Of a stretch of DNA of 64,000 nucleotides, positions 22,682-33,884 are shown in pieces; within the stretch, counting starts at the first letter, position 1; each line of letters opens with the position of its first letter. The notes under the pieces were generated by a model. The model made no database searches and was not told where the DNA came from. It saw nothing but the letters and a program-made list of their open reading frames with translations. This DNA is from Bursaphelenchus xylophilus (Eukaryota > Nematoda > Chromadorea > Rhabditida > Aphelenchoididae): NCBI GenBank assembly GCA_904066235.2, contig CAJFCV020000001.1, forward strand, positions 3,348,001-3,412,000, in the 5' to 3' direction. The translations under genes and the position numbers were made by a program.

Positions 22682-25110
22682 CTAGGCGTCCCATTCGGAT
22701 CCATCGGATTCTTGGTTCTCGTCCGAGTCCTCGTTTCCCAATACGTGTTCCATTCGGCGGCGCAGGATCGCGGCCACGTCGTTCGCTTCCACGGCGGCTT
22801 TGGCTTTTTCGTTCTCTTCCTGACGTTCCACTTTCCTCAGCTTGTATCCGGCCTTGATTTCGTCGAGTAGGTTGGAGCGGCTGTTCTCTTGGCCCGATTG
22901 ATCGGGCTCTTCGTTGGCCAAGACCTCCTGACTGGGCTCGGAGACGAGCTGAACCGCAAACGAGCTCTGCTGGATCACAATCGACTCCATCATGGCGGGC
23001 GGCGGCGGTGGCGGAGGGGCTGGCGGTGCTTGTGTGGGCGCGGCCTGCGGAGGCAGGTATTGCATGGTGGTGGCGGCGATGGTGGACAGCATTGGAGGGG
23101 GTGGGGGGAGCTCGTCATCGTCGATGTTGGGCATATCTGCGTTGATGCCGGCGCCATTGCCCGAGGGGATTTGGGCCATTCGTTGGTTGATCTCCTCCAA
23201 ATTTTGATGAATATTATCGACCGGTCGATGCGCCGACGGCATTGGCGGTGGGGGCAGGGGATCGTCGTCGAATTGGTCGGGGAGGGGAGGTGCTGGCTGG
23301 GTGGGGCGGATCAGTTGGGGACGGACCATGCAAGGTGGGGGCTGGTGGATTGGCTGGCGGTTGATTTGAGGGGCCTGAAGAAAAAAAAAATGTTAAAAAT
23401 CCATTCAAATCTGCATCAAAAAACTTTCTAAGAAATTTTTCCCTAAAATCCAAACCTCCAACTTGTCTATAAAACAATTTTTTGGTCGAAAAATCTCACT
23501 TTAAAATTGTGTCATGATGACACATTTTTTGGAAATTTCTGAAAAACCCTCGAAATGTTCTAAAAATCTCATTCCTACCCATAATTTCAAAAAATTTATT
23601 TCATAAAAATGTGTCATGATGACGAATTTTCTGGAAATTCCTGGAATACCCCTCCAAATCTTCTAAAAATCTCATTTCTACTCATAATTTCAAAAAATCT
23701 CATTCGAAAAAATGCGTCATCATGACGAATTTTCTGGACCTTCCAAATTTTCCCTTAAAAAACTCAAACCACCAAAAATAAAACAAAAATATGCCCGTAT
23801 TTTACCTGATATTCCGTTGGGAACTGGATCAAATTGTGTGCTTGATTGTAACCCAATGTCTGAGCGTCCGAATAGTGGTTCAAAAGAGTCCTTGCATTAT
23901 GAACAACCCTTTTATTCTCTTCGACTCTCTTGGGCCGCTGCACCTGTGGTCGATTTTTGTGGATTTTGCGGTCGATTCCGCATTCCTTGAGGATCTCCTG
24001 CTTCCAGAGTTCGAAAAAGTATCCCGGATCGGTGTAGTATTTGAGGGCGGGCTTCTCGTCGCGGCGGAATTCGTCGAACAAATCGAGTGCCGGCGGCGGA
24101 TCGCAGCGGTCGTAGAGCTCGACCATGGCGCGCGGCATGGTCTGTCGGCTGAGGGTGTGCTGGTCGATGATGTTCTGGGAGCGGTAGGGTTTTCGGAGGT
24201 TGTTGTCGGCCAGTCGACCTAAAACAAGGTAAATTAATATAAGAAATTGCAAAATCATAAAAAATAAAAACTTCCAGTTAATAAAAATGGCTTCGCAAAT
24301 TAATTTAATACCTAATTCTTCATTTCTAATCATTATTTCATCTTGAATTTACATCTAAATTTTGCTTTTTCTAGACATTACCCATGACAAAATTTTGATT
24401 TTTTTGACAAAATAAATGGTCCTGGAGTCTTAATATAACATCAACTGCCGTTTACATTCCTTATTCTCAACCCTAAATACTAATTTTATCCATTTCCATC
24501 AAATTTCCGATATTACACTTGATCAATTTTTGATGTCATTTTAAACATTTTTCTCTAATCTAATACCAAATTACTAGCCAAATAACTCTATCAAGCACTT
24601 CAGACCAAATACCCGCCAAACGAATCACCAATTTTGATCAATTTCCCATTTTTTCTCACATTTCTTCTAATTTCCATAAAAAATTTCCATATTTCTCCTA
24701 AAATCTCTCCCCATTCAAAGTCAAAATGATCTCAAATGTTTCACTAAGCCCGATAAACTAATCCTTAACCAAATCACAAGACTTTATCCACCAAAAATCA
24801 CCTTATTCTACAGACTTTATATTACACTAGACCTACCCGACTGCGGGACCGCTCCATTATTCTGATGGACCTTGTCGTTCAATCGTGCGGTTCTTATCGC
24901 GATCTCATCCAACTTCTGGTTGACTTTGGCCACCTCATCATGCATATCGGTGAAGATCTGTTCGCCATGTTGACTCAGGCTGCTGAGTTGGCGAACCAGA
25001 TTCGCTAGTGTCCCATTGGCCACACATTGCAATTCATCTCTCGTCCGTTCCACTCCAAGTCGGTCTAGGCTCACGTTGACGGGCTCGACCACTCTCAGCG
25101 AGATCGGCAT
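22682..25110 (-). CDS. wve-1: WAVE/SCAR actin-nucleation-promoting factor
   Basis: Three exons: 24837-25110, 23806-24218, 22682-23374, giving 459 residues. The N-terminal WAVE homology region is clear (LANLVRQLSSLSQHGEQIF, then RKPYRSQNIIDQHTL, ALKYYTDPGYFFELWK), followed by polyproline stretches (DDPLPPPPMP, DDELPPPPPM, PPAPPPPPPPA). Residues about 395-412 form the WH2 actin-binding motif (RSNLLDEIKAGYKLRKVE), then an acidic tail ending GSEWDA with the expected tryptophan that contacts Arp2/3. It should act in the WAVE regulatory complex at the cell cortex, downstream of Rac. An acceptor AATTTTAG abuts the ATG directly. Intron 2 consists largely of transposon arm sequence, and its donor is GTAAAATACG. 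Confidence 0.95.
23395..23805. mobile_element. GTCATGATGAC foldback-family sequence filling WAVE intron 2
   Basis: From CAAATCTGCATCAAAAAAC through CCTCCAACTTGTCT to three GTCAT(C/G)ATGAC repeats and TTTTCTGG, this matches the right arm of the 19.3-20.1 kb composite, with the repeat block duplicated. It runs to a CGTATTTTAC motif at 23,796-23,805 that is, on the minus strand, the intron's own splice donor. Confidence 0.7.
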
Positions 25111-25120
25111 CTAAAATTAT
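25111..25120 (-). promoter_or_regulatory. Putative spliced-leader acceptor for WAVE
   Basis: Minus-strand ATAATTTTAG ends directly before the ATG, leaving no leader of its own; this implies trans-splicing. Confidence 0.5.
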
Positions 25121-25210
25121 ATAAGGTGTCTTTAATTATGGAAAAAAATTATGTAAAATAAATTTCAACGACAAAATCGATTTAAAATGTAATGGATTTA
25201 CATCACAAAG

Positions 25211-27340
25211 CGTATTTTACATAGTGGATAGTTCAATTCCAAGAAAAAAGTCCCACATTATCGCCCAAAAAAATCAAAAATTATATTGTAGTAGGTGAAT
25301 TTCCAAAAGCTGCTAATAAAAATAAAACCAACTCTTCAATGGCTATAAAATCATATATCATCTACGAAGAATAGACTGATATACAATTTAAAATTATAAG
25401 CATGCCGTATTTTACAAGTTTTCTGTCAATAAAATCAAAAATTATATTGTAGTAGGTGAATTTCCAAAAGCTGCTAATAAAAATAAAACCAACTCTTCAA
25501 TGATTGGGCCCGGTTTTATCCCCACCCCGGTTTTGTCCCCAAGACGGTTTTGTCCCCAGGACGTTTTTGTCCCCACTTTTTCCGAGGCTTTTTGTCCCCA
25601 GACCGGTTTTGTCCCCAGGACGGTTTTGTCCCCAAGACGTTTTTGTCCCCACTTTTTTTATTTTTTTGTCCCCACACCGGTTTTGTCCCCAGGACGTTTT
25701 TGTCCCCAAGCTGGATAGTGCGATTAAAAATTATGCATTCAAATGTTAATGCTGTTGGTTCGGTGCCCAGTACTGCTCAAACAACATGTTCTTAGCGCAT
25801 GGTACTGTATAGTACGAGGTGGTACTATATAGCACGAGGTAAAAATTAAGCCATAACGCGTTGATGCTGTTGGTTTGAAGCCCCGCACTTCTCAAAAAAT
25901 GTGTTTGTAGCGCTTGGTACTGTATAGTACAAGGTGGTACTATATAGCACGAGGTAGAAATTAAGCTATATCGCGTGAATGACGTTGTTTTGGTATGCAG
26001 TACTGATCAAACGTTCATTTTGTGCAAAAACAAATTCGTGCTATATAGTACCATGTGCTAAAACACATTTTTGAGAAGTACTGGGCTTCAAACCCATAGC
26101 ATTGACATGTTATGGCTTAATTTTTACCTCGTGCTATATAGTACCACCTCGTACTATACAGTACCATGCGCTAAGAACATGTTGTTTGAGCAGTACTGGG
26201 CACCGAACCAACAGCATTAACATTTGAATGCGTAATTTTTAATCGCACTATCCAGCTTGGGGACAAAAACGTCCTGGGGACAAAACCGGTGTGGGGACAA
26301 AAAAATAAAAAATGTGGGGACAAAAACGTCTTGGGGACAAAACCGTCCTGGGGACAAAACCGGTCTGGGGACAAAAAGGCTCGAAAAAAGTGGGGACAAA
26401 AACGCCCTGGGGACAAAACCGTCTAGGGGACAAAACCGGGGTGGGGACAAAAACGTCCACTACGCTCTTCAATGGCTATAAAATCATATATCATCTATGC
26501 ATAATAGCCTGATCTACGATTCAAAGTATGACAGGTGCTGTATTTTACAATTTTTCTGTCAATGAAAGTCAAAAATTATATTGTACTAGGTCAATGTCAA
26601 AAAGTTGCTCATAAAAATAAAACCAACCCTTTAATGGCTATAAAATCATATATCATCTACGAAGAATAGACTGATATACAATTTAAAATTATAAGCATGC
26701 CGTATTTTACAAGTTTTCTGTCAATAAAATCAAAAATTATATTGTAGTAGGTGAATTTCCAAAAGCTGCTAATAAAAATAAAACCAACTCTTCAATGGCT
26801 ATAAAATCATATATCATCTATGCATAATAGCCTGATCTACGATTCAAAGTATGACAGGTGCCGTATTTTACAATTTTTCTGTCAATGAAAGTCAAAAATT
26901 ATATTGTACTAGGTCAATGTCAAAAAGTTGCTCATAAAAATAAAACCAACCCTTTAATGGCTACAAAATCATACATCATCTAGACAAAAAAGCCTGATCT
27001 ACAATTTGGAAATATGAGCAACGCCGTATTTTACAATTTTTTTGTCAATAAAATCAAAAAATTATATTATACTAGGTCAATAGTCAAAAGTTGCTCATAA
27101 AAAGAAAACAAACTCTTCAGTCGCTATAAAATCATATACCATCTATGCAGAATAGCCTGCTCTACAATTGGAAAACATAAACAATCCCGTATTTTACAAT
27201 TTTTTTGTCAATAAAATCAAAAAATTATATTACACTAGACCAAAGTCACAAAATTAGCCACACAAATAAATTCAAATATCCAATGGCAATAAAACCAATT
27301 GTAAACAACTCCAGACATCATATTCTACCCAGTTAGTATT
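25211..27340. repeat. Satellite of about 162 bp between WAVE and EXO-3
   Basis: Tandem units contain in fixed order CGTATTTTACAA, TCAATAAAATCAAAAATTAT, a TATATTGTA(G/C)TAGG motif, AAAAATAAAACCAAC, CTTCAATGGCTATAAAATC and ATATATCATCTA. Anchoring on (C/T)GTATTTTAC gives positions 25,406, 26,539, 26,701, 26,862, 27,024 and 27,188. Spacing is 161-164 bases except where the foldback transposon intervenes. Divergence increases toward both ends. Confidence 0.85.
25503..26464. mobile_element. Foldback transposon with GGGGACAAAA minisatellite arms and 10-bp target duplication
   Basis: Each arm has about ten GGGGACAAAA(C/A)C-type repeats, followed inward by inverted copies of GTACTATATAGCACGAGG and CTGTTGGTTCGGTGCCCAG, meeting near 26,000. 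CTCTTCAATG occurs immediately on both sides (25,493-25,502 and 26,465-26,474) and is native to the host satellite unit. Removing the element plus one copy restores a 161-base period. A 9-11 bp duplication suggests Mutator-like mobilisation; the outer ten bases of the two arms do not match well. Confidence 0.85.
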
Positions 27341-27480
27341 TTATTTACCAGTATTTCACACGTTTTCGCCTTGAAAAAACAAAAAATTACATTATTTTAG
27401 GTCTCAAAATTCAAAAAAGACCCAAAAAGAGATCTTAAACCCATGCATTCGTATAATATAAGTGTCAAACAATATTTTCA

Positions 27481-29377
27481 TTAGATCTTGATGGTGAGGG
27501 ACAACGGGCAATGATCGGAGCCGGTGATTTCCGAGTGAATTTTGCAATCTTCCACATTCTCCATGAGGCGTTGGGAGATCACAAAATAATCCAATCTCCA
27601 GCCAACATTCTTGGCACGGGCGTTTCCAAAGTAGGACCAGTAAGTGTAGGCTCCTTCAAGATCAGGATTCAAGGTTCTGAAGACGTCCACAAATCCGGCA
27701 GCCAGCAGATCTGTAAAATCATTTCGCTCCTGGTCCGTGAACCCGGCGGTTTTGTTGTAGTTGGACTTTGGATTCTTGAGATCTGAAGAAAACGTGAGCT
27801 ATAGAAGTGATTTTGAGGGTACTGAGATATTTTAGGAAATTTTGGATATTATCCATGCCAAAAATTTTAAAAAAAGATGCCAAAACATTCAGAATATCTA
27901 TAAAATAGAGCCTAAAGGCCTCTCTGAGACATCCAAAAGCCTTTTAGAAAATCTTAAACCACCTATTTTCAAAAAATTGACAATTTCCGATATTATCCAT
28001 GATATAAAAATCTTCTAAAACACTCAAAAATAGACCACGACCTTTTGCTTTCAACTTAATAGTCTCCATCAGACCTTAGGAAAATCATAAATTCCGGTCT
28101 TAAGCCTCTATTCCAACTTCATTATATTATACTTGGTAAATGTTTAAAAATTGCCCGAAACTCTATGAAACACAAATTTATCCACTCCGTTATTAGTCTC
28201 ATTAGCTGCTACGCAAAATTTCCTTGCTCTTAAACCCAAATTCTCCCAGAATACTCCGTCCTACACTTCTGCTTCACCCAATATTATCCATGATACCTAA
28301 AACCAAAACAAAAAAATAAAATTACTCACCAATCTCTTCATGAGCAACATTCAGATCTCCGCAATAGATAACAGGCTTGTCTTTGTCCAATTCGACCAAC
28401 TTTTCCTTTAGCAACACTTCCCATTCGTGTCGAATCTTCAAGTTTACCAAGCCCCGGCCAGAGTTTGGGACATAAACTCCAACAAAATGAAAATCCTCGT
28501 ATTCCGCGTGAATAAGTCTTCCTTGATCATCAAATCGACTGTCTCCGATCCCCAAATTCAGCTTTAAAGGGGCTTCTTTGGCCAGCAGCGCGACTCCAGA
28601 ATAGCCGCCCTTCTTTTCTTTGGACGGATAAATTTTTTTGTATGGATACTCTTTCAGTCGCATGATCTCGGGTGGAAATTCGTTGCATTTGACCTCCTGG
28701 AGAAGCACAATGTCGGCATCAAACCCGGCAATTGTTTCTGCACCCGTTTTTGGAGGCTGTAGTGAAAATTATATTACTCATGAAGGGTAGATAGAAAACT
28801 GATGAAAAAATAGTGTTATGACAATAACAACTATTTATTATGATTGGAGAACTTCCAAAAGGACATAAGCTGTCTGTAAGGCAAGTGTTTCCGACCGTTA
28901 TAATATAAGGACCAACTATAAATTTTAAATTTTCTTGATGATGGGACCTTCCTGCTGCAGAGGTTGTAGCCTACGTATTTTACGTCGAACGCTTGACCTT
29001 GTTGATTAAAAACATGATACAGGAAATTTCTGATTATTCTAGACACCAAATTTACACAAAATTCGAGACTTCAAACAAAGTATTAGACATTATATTATCC
29101 ATGAGGTCAATCGAAACAAAAATTCAAGAATTTGAATTATACAGCGTATTTTACTGAACAAAAAAGCAATGCTAGGAACATTCAATACTTTCCGCGTCCA
29201 TAAAGACCTAAAAATCGAAGAAACAATTGCAAATTCCCTTACCTTCACCACAGCCCGAAGGGAGGCCACATTCCAGGAGTAAATGGTCAATGAAGCGCCC
29301 TTGGGGCGTTTTGATACGCTCTCCGAGGATGAATCAGTCTTTTCGAAGAGCGGATAGACGCGTTTCTTTCCGGACAT
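27481..29377 (-). CDS. exo-3: AP endonuclease of the exonuclease III/APE1 family
   Basis: Three exons: 29243-29377, 28330-28756, 27481-27782, giving 287 residues. A short basic N-terminus (GKKRVYP, SKRPKG) precedes the EEP nuclease fold. Visible motifs: YSWNVASLR, VLLQEVKCNE (metal-binding Glu), YPSKEKKGGYSGVALL, GRLIHAEYEDF, VYVPNSGRGL, CGDLNVAHEEIG (catalytic Asp/Asn), NPKSNYNKTAGFTDQER, GAYTYWSYFGNARAKNVGWRLDYF and GSDHCPL with the catalytic histidine near residue 278. It should cut DNA 5' to abasic sites in base-excision repair in nucleus and mitochondria. All catalytic residues I would look for are present. It lies downstream of a membrane-protein gene on the same strand, possibly in one operon. 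Confidence 0.96.
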
Positions 29378-29720
29378 TGTACTAGAGATTGTCCAGAGGA
29401 TCTGATGTGTAGTGTAATATAAAAACCAGGGGTTTCGAGCAAAAATACTTCTGAGAACTGTAAGATACTCTCGAAAGTTTATATCGAAAAGGATTTATTC
29501 AATGTACACTCCAGAAAGCGCCAATTTTGGTAATTTTTTCTTTTGCACCGTGCAAAGCTCGGGCGCAGCTTGCGCGAGACATTTTATACGATAAAAACTT
29601 TCCTCGCTGTTGAATCGCGGAGAAAGTGATGAGACAGATTATTGACGGTGTAAAATACGAAATGATCAATTTTAAAAGGTAAATTTTATAATTTAAAGCT
29701 CGGCTTTTCATAAAAATATA

Positions 29721-29726
29721 TTTATT
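29721..29726 (-). terminator. Polyadenylation signal for the membrane-protein gene
   Basis: AATAAA on the minus strand, about 20 bases past the stop codon at 29,747. About 340 bases separate it from the EXO-3 start. Confidence 0.55.
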
Positions 29727-29746
29727 CTCTACTACAATATAATTTT

Positions 29747-30569
29747 CTATTTCGGAGCTTGCGCCTGTTTTTTCTTTTTCTGTTTTTGTGTCTCCTGGAC
29801 CAAGTCCACATAATCGCAGCTTTGATAGTCCAGAATGTAGACCATGAAACCAATTCCACCGGTCAGGAATAGCGTGAACATAGCTGATGTGCAAAAGAGC
29901 CAAAAGAACCAATCCGACGACTTTTCGCAGCCGTGAGGGCACTCAACAATTGTTTCACGGGATGAATTTTTGTCGAACTGCTCCTGAAATCAAGAAATTC
30001 GATTTGAACCCGAAATTTGAAATCTCAAAAAAATCAATAGTGACATTTCGTCTAAAATTTAAAACTCTCGTATAGTTTCTGAAACTCACATGAGCTGCCT
30101 TAACGAGTGCCCCAATGACTTTGCTGTACAAATCCAGATCAGTCAGGCCATCTTCATCTTCAATGTCCGGAGGCAATTCTGCATCCATTTTAGCTACCGT
30201 ATCCTCTCTAGCCGCCTCCCAATCCATCTCCTGGCCATTTTGTCTCTTCCATTGAGCTATTCCTATCTGAAATTTTCCATGGAAGAGCACCCATATCAAA
30301 ATTCATCGTATTTTAATTAAAAATTCGAAAAAATCAATAGTGACATTTCGTCCAACATTCTAAAAACGCACCTCAATGTTGACGAAGTTCCGTAATTGGC
30401 TCAGCAATGAAATTTGGAAGTAGTCGGAGGTCTTTGACCAGCATTCTTCGGAGCCAGCGCCTCCGGTCATCGTGCAATGAGAGCTGCATCCCCTCAGGTA
30501 TTCCGAGGACGAAATGAGAGAAAATTGGGAGAAAAGGAAACCACATAAGAGGAAATCTCGGATTATCAT
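29747..30569 (-). CDS. Unrecognised single-pass membrane protein
   Basis: Three exons: 30372-30569, 30090-30266, 29747-29983, all phase 0, 203 residues. The first about 22 residues are a signal peptide (FLLCGFLFSQFSLISSS). The mature lumenal part has several cysteines (CSSHC, EECWSK), an amphipathic segment, an acidic patch (ELPPDIEDEDG) and ECPHGCEKSS. A membrane helix follows at about 151-174 (FFWLFCTSAMFTLFLTGGIG), then a short cytosolic tail ending in a lysine-rich KKKKQAQAPK. The topology is type I. I do not recognise the family. The ATG is preceded by CGTATTTTAG plus one base, a likely trans-splice site. Confidence 0.8.
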
Positions 30570-30570
30570 C

Positions 30571-30580
30571 CTAAAATACG
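30571..30580 (-). promoter_or_regulatory. Putative spliced-leader acceptor for the membrane-protein gene
   Basis: Minus-strand CGTATTTTAG, one base before the ATG. It differs by one base from the dispersed motif CGTATTTTAC. Confidence 0.45.
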
Positions 30581-31476
30581 ACTATGTTTTGAACCACCGA
30601 GATTTTCAAATACTGGGAAAGTAGACGATAAATTCCAAAAAATCGGTCAAGATGACACATTTAATTATTCAAAATCCGATTAAAATTTCATCGTAAATCA
30701 AATTCATGACTCATCTAGGCATGACAAAAAAATTACAATTAAACCCCGTGAAAATTAAAAAAATCCAAAAATCCATCATGATGACATATTTAATTTTATT
30801 CCTAACAAAAATTTGAGTATTTCAAAAAAGATCGACTTTATGAGTTTAATCGCATAAACAAGTCAAAACAGATCAATTCGAGGTAAAAGGCTTCCGCCAT
30901 TTGGATTCATACGAACCGTGTAATCGAAGAGCGGGAAAACAAGAAGAGTAAACTTTTGTAAAAACAAAAAGTTTGGAACAAAAAAAAGCGACAAGAGCTC
31001 GATGAAAAAAAAATCAAGAATGTTTTTATCAGACCCTTTTTTGCTTGGGGGCTTACTCTCCGCTTGATAATAATCGCTTTTTTGCATTTTGTTCCAAAAA
31101 ATCCGTCATGATGACACATTTATTTTTATAAATACCAACGTATTTTATGCTGAAATTTGATCACTGCTTTCTATACTGGTCATAGGAAAATTTCCGTCCT
31201 AAAATCGCTACTTTTAAATTCAAAAATTCAAATTTCCCGCCATTTCTGGCGTTCTGTTTCAGGTGCCGAAATTACCGTAATCTCGGGGAAAATGAATGCC
31301 ATATTATGCCAGTTACCTCAATCATTCATAATTTGCAAAATTCACCACCATTAATTTCCAAAAAATTGGATTTATCGGGCAAACCCATCAAAATAACCTA
31401 GTATAATATAAGAAATCTCCAATATCCCGCCAGATCACTCATCAAACAGATTGAAACTCCTCTCAAATGTTGCTCT
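30581..31476. other. Intergenic region, mostly AT-rich
   Basis: Contains GTCATGATGACA-type motifs at 30,650, 30,777 and 31,105, a CGTATTTTA motif at 31,139 and one CCCGCC...GGC...TCTGTTTC motif at 31,231-31,262. A minus-strand 74-codon open frame at 30,863-31,087 has no recognisable features and I do not call it. Confidence 0.45.
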
Positions 31477-33884
31477 CTAACTCGTCTCGAGATAACTATA
31501 GTTATCCGCCAGTTCCTTGATCAAATATCCGTGTTTCGAGGCATAGACGATGCAGTGTAATATAGCGCGGAACGGGGTCAACAAGTTGGTTTTGCTGTGC
31601 GATTTCTTGCCCAAAGTGATGGCTGCAGGGCTTAGATCTTGTTTCATCTCCTCCTCATCGGGTTCGGTCAGGTTCAGGGGGCGATATGGGCTGAATTGGA
31701 CGGGGAGGACATAGGTAGGGCGCACATCGGGAACCAAACCATCCTCGAAAACCGCTTCGAAGTCTTCGATTTCGGGAAGATCACGGACCGCTTGACAATC
31801 ACACATCTCGTGTCGCTCCTAAAAATATTTTTTGTCAAACAAAATTGAAAAATTTCAAACCGCAAAAAAAATCGGTCTCCAAATAGTTAATTTATTAAAA
31901 ATAGAACCGTTTTCGTCTAATGCATCTTATGAATTCAAATTTCGGGCATAAAAATTCAATTTTAAGCCAAACATCTTTCATCGTATAAAATGTCACTTCG
32001 CCGAAAATGGCCGGAAAAAGCAGAGAAATGAAACATAGAGGTCTCTGGTATAATATAAACGACAAATTCAATCAAATCCAGTCCTTAAATCTCACCAAAA
32101 CATCCGAATCGCCGGTCAATTCATCGGTTGAGCTTTCGGGTCGTCTGGCTTTTAACCTAAGTGATGAGGCCCCTGGGCTTCGAGCAGACTGAGTATTTTC
32201 AGGATTGGAAAGGGTGTCATTCGCGCTGAGTTCCGACCCGGTTGAAGTTGCAAATCCCGGAGTTCCAGTTGAGAAAGAGCCGGTGGTAGGTTCTCCCGGA
32301 GTTGCAGTTGAACCAGAGCCGGTGGCAGGTTCTCCGGGAGTTGCAGATAAGCCAGAGCCGGCGGTAGGTTCTGGCGGAGCCGCAGTTGAGGCAGAGCCGG
32401 TCGCCGGTTCTCCAGGAGCTGCAGTTGGGCCAGAGCCGGTGGTAGGTTCTCCCGGATTAGCAGTTGAGGCAGAGGCGGTGGTAGGTTCTCCCGGAGTTGC
32501 AGTTGGGCCAGCACCGGTGATAGGTTCTCCCGGAGTTGCAGTTGAGCCAGAGACGGTAGGTTCTAAAAATCATTGATTTTTAGAGTTTCATTTCACAGCC
32601 CTCCCAGATGCGTAATACAAATCGTTAGTTCTCGAAAATCAAGCGTTGGATTTTTATCAAATTTGGCAAAAATGATATGGATGCGTCCTGTTTTAATTCC
32701 TGAAATTTTTAGCCTGCATCTTGCATTAACAGTGGAGATATTCAACAATCTTTGCAGACAAGACAGTTTTAACCCTCTCGTCCGCAAAGATCGTTGAATA
32801 TCTCAACCGTCCTTGCAAGATAGAAGCTTAAAATTTCAGGAATTAAAACACGATGTATCCACACCACATCTGCCAAATTTGACAAAAATCCGACGATCGG
32901 TCTTCGAGAATTGACCTTTTATATTATCCTTACCCGAGACACTAGCAGTTGAACTTCCCAGACTCGCTGAACTTTCAGATGTCTTGATTTCGCTACTTTC
33001 TGTAGCTGGCATATTTCCAGCCTCACGGGGCTTTGCAGTTTCATCCGGAGCAACATTCTTTTCACTTTTGGGAGTGGTGATATTCGTAGAAGAAGAGTCA
33101 TGAAACGTGGAGTTCGGCGGAGAATGGGATCTGGTGGTCGACTCTTGCTCGGTACTCAAATTCATACGCATTGATGTAGTCGCGCCGTGTTCACCGTCCT
33201 GAAAATTTATACAACCCCGTAAAATCAAAAAAACTGGCCATTTCAAGTAAAAAAAAATCAAATTTCGATTTTCCCGCCATCTTTGGCATTCCGTTTCAGT
33301 GGTTCAAAAAACAAAATTTGAGTCTCAAAAGTCCAAAAAGGATCACAAAGCAAAAAGTAAGACATTCTGGGACATCTTATGGTAAATTTTCCATCTTTTG
33401 TACTAATAACAGAACTTGAAACACAACGCCAATAAGTGGCCGGAAAATAAAAAATTTGAAATTTTACAGTGCCAAGATCTGAAAAATCCCTATGAAACTG
33501 ATGTCCAGTATTCTAAGAATAAAAAACTTATATTTCCACCTGAAACACAATGCCAAAAAAACGCGGGAAGATATGAATTCGAAATTTCATTCAAAAGTTG
33601 ACTCAATAAGGGAACATCAAATAATAATCCGACCTGAACAACTTACCAATCGATAACCTGTGGCCGCCGGACAAAGCCATTGCAACGTTTTGCCAAACCA
33701 ACTCGTTCTTCGCCGTTGGAGCTAAAAAGTCAACAATTTCCCTCCAAAAAATCGCTGGAGAAATTTCAAAAAGAGTCTTTACCTGTTCGTGAAGCCGTTT
33801 CCGTTGCCAAATCGCCAAGAATAGGACGAGTACGCCGACAACGCCCGAGGCAATCGCGATTTTCCGCTGCGTTGAGGGAGTCAT
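31477..33884 (-). CDS. Unrecognised membrane protein with Ser/Thr/Pro/Gly tandem repeats
   Basis: Five exons: 33783-33884, 33647-33721, 32934-33198, 32096-32562, 31477-31818; phases join to 416 residues. Residues 9-26 form a membrane helix (IAIASGVVGVLVLFLAIW) followed by a strongly basic stretch (QRKRLHEQLQRRR). Then comes a Ser/Thr-rich segment with NST and NIT sites, and eight 13-residue repeats of the type GSTATPGEPTTGS. The C-terminal 114 residues are a non-repetitive, mostly acidic domain with CDCQAV and FRAILHCIVYASKHGYLIKE. The repeats look mucin-like, but the positive-inside rule would place them in the cytosol, so topology is uncertain. The start could lie further upstream, adding a second hydrophobic stretch. 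I do not recognise the family. Confidence 0.7.
32235..32560 (-). repeat. Coding tandem repeat, 39-bp unit
   Basis: About eight imperfect 39-bp units encode the 13-residue Ser/Thr/Pro/Gly repeat of the preceding gene. The frame is fixed by exon phases on both sides; the other two frames are also open across the array and give Leu-rich or Val/Glu-rich artefacts. Confidence 0.75.
32624..32915. mobile_element. Foldback element in an intron of the repeat-protein gene
   Basis: Left arm (GTTAGTTCTCGAAAATCAAG, GGATTTTTATCAAATTTGG, TTTTAATTCCTGAAATTTTT, GATATTCAACAATCTTTGC) is the inverted copy of the right arm up to 32,915. The words TTTTAATTCCTGAAA and ATATTCAACAATCTTT also occur at the ends of the foldback at 40.7-41.2 kb, making these two a family. 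Confidence 0.8.

Noticed and set aside
22889..23431. Plus-strand 180-residue Gly/Arg/Trp-rich frame
   Set aside because: It is the complement of the WAVE proline-rich exon, which has clear family motifs on the minus strand.
25500..26512. Open frames with repeated FCPQD/GDKTG-type peptides
   Set aside because: They come from the GGGGACAAAA arms of a foldback transposon, exist on both strands as mirror images, and lack splice or start context.
30863..31087. Minus-strand 74-codon frame upstream of the membrane-protein gene
   Set aside because: No recognisable domain, no splice or polyadenylation context, Phe/Leu-rich translation expected from T-rich DNA.
32205..32576. Plus-strand Val/Glu/Pro-rich frame and minus-strand Leu-rich frame over the coding repeats
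   Set aside because: Exon phases of the minus-strand gene fix a third frame (Ser/Thr/Pro/Gly); the others are open only because the unit length is a multiple of three.
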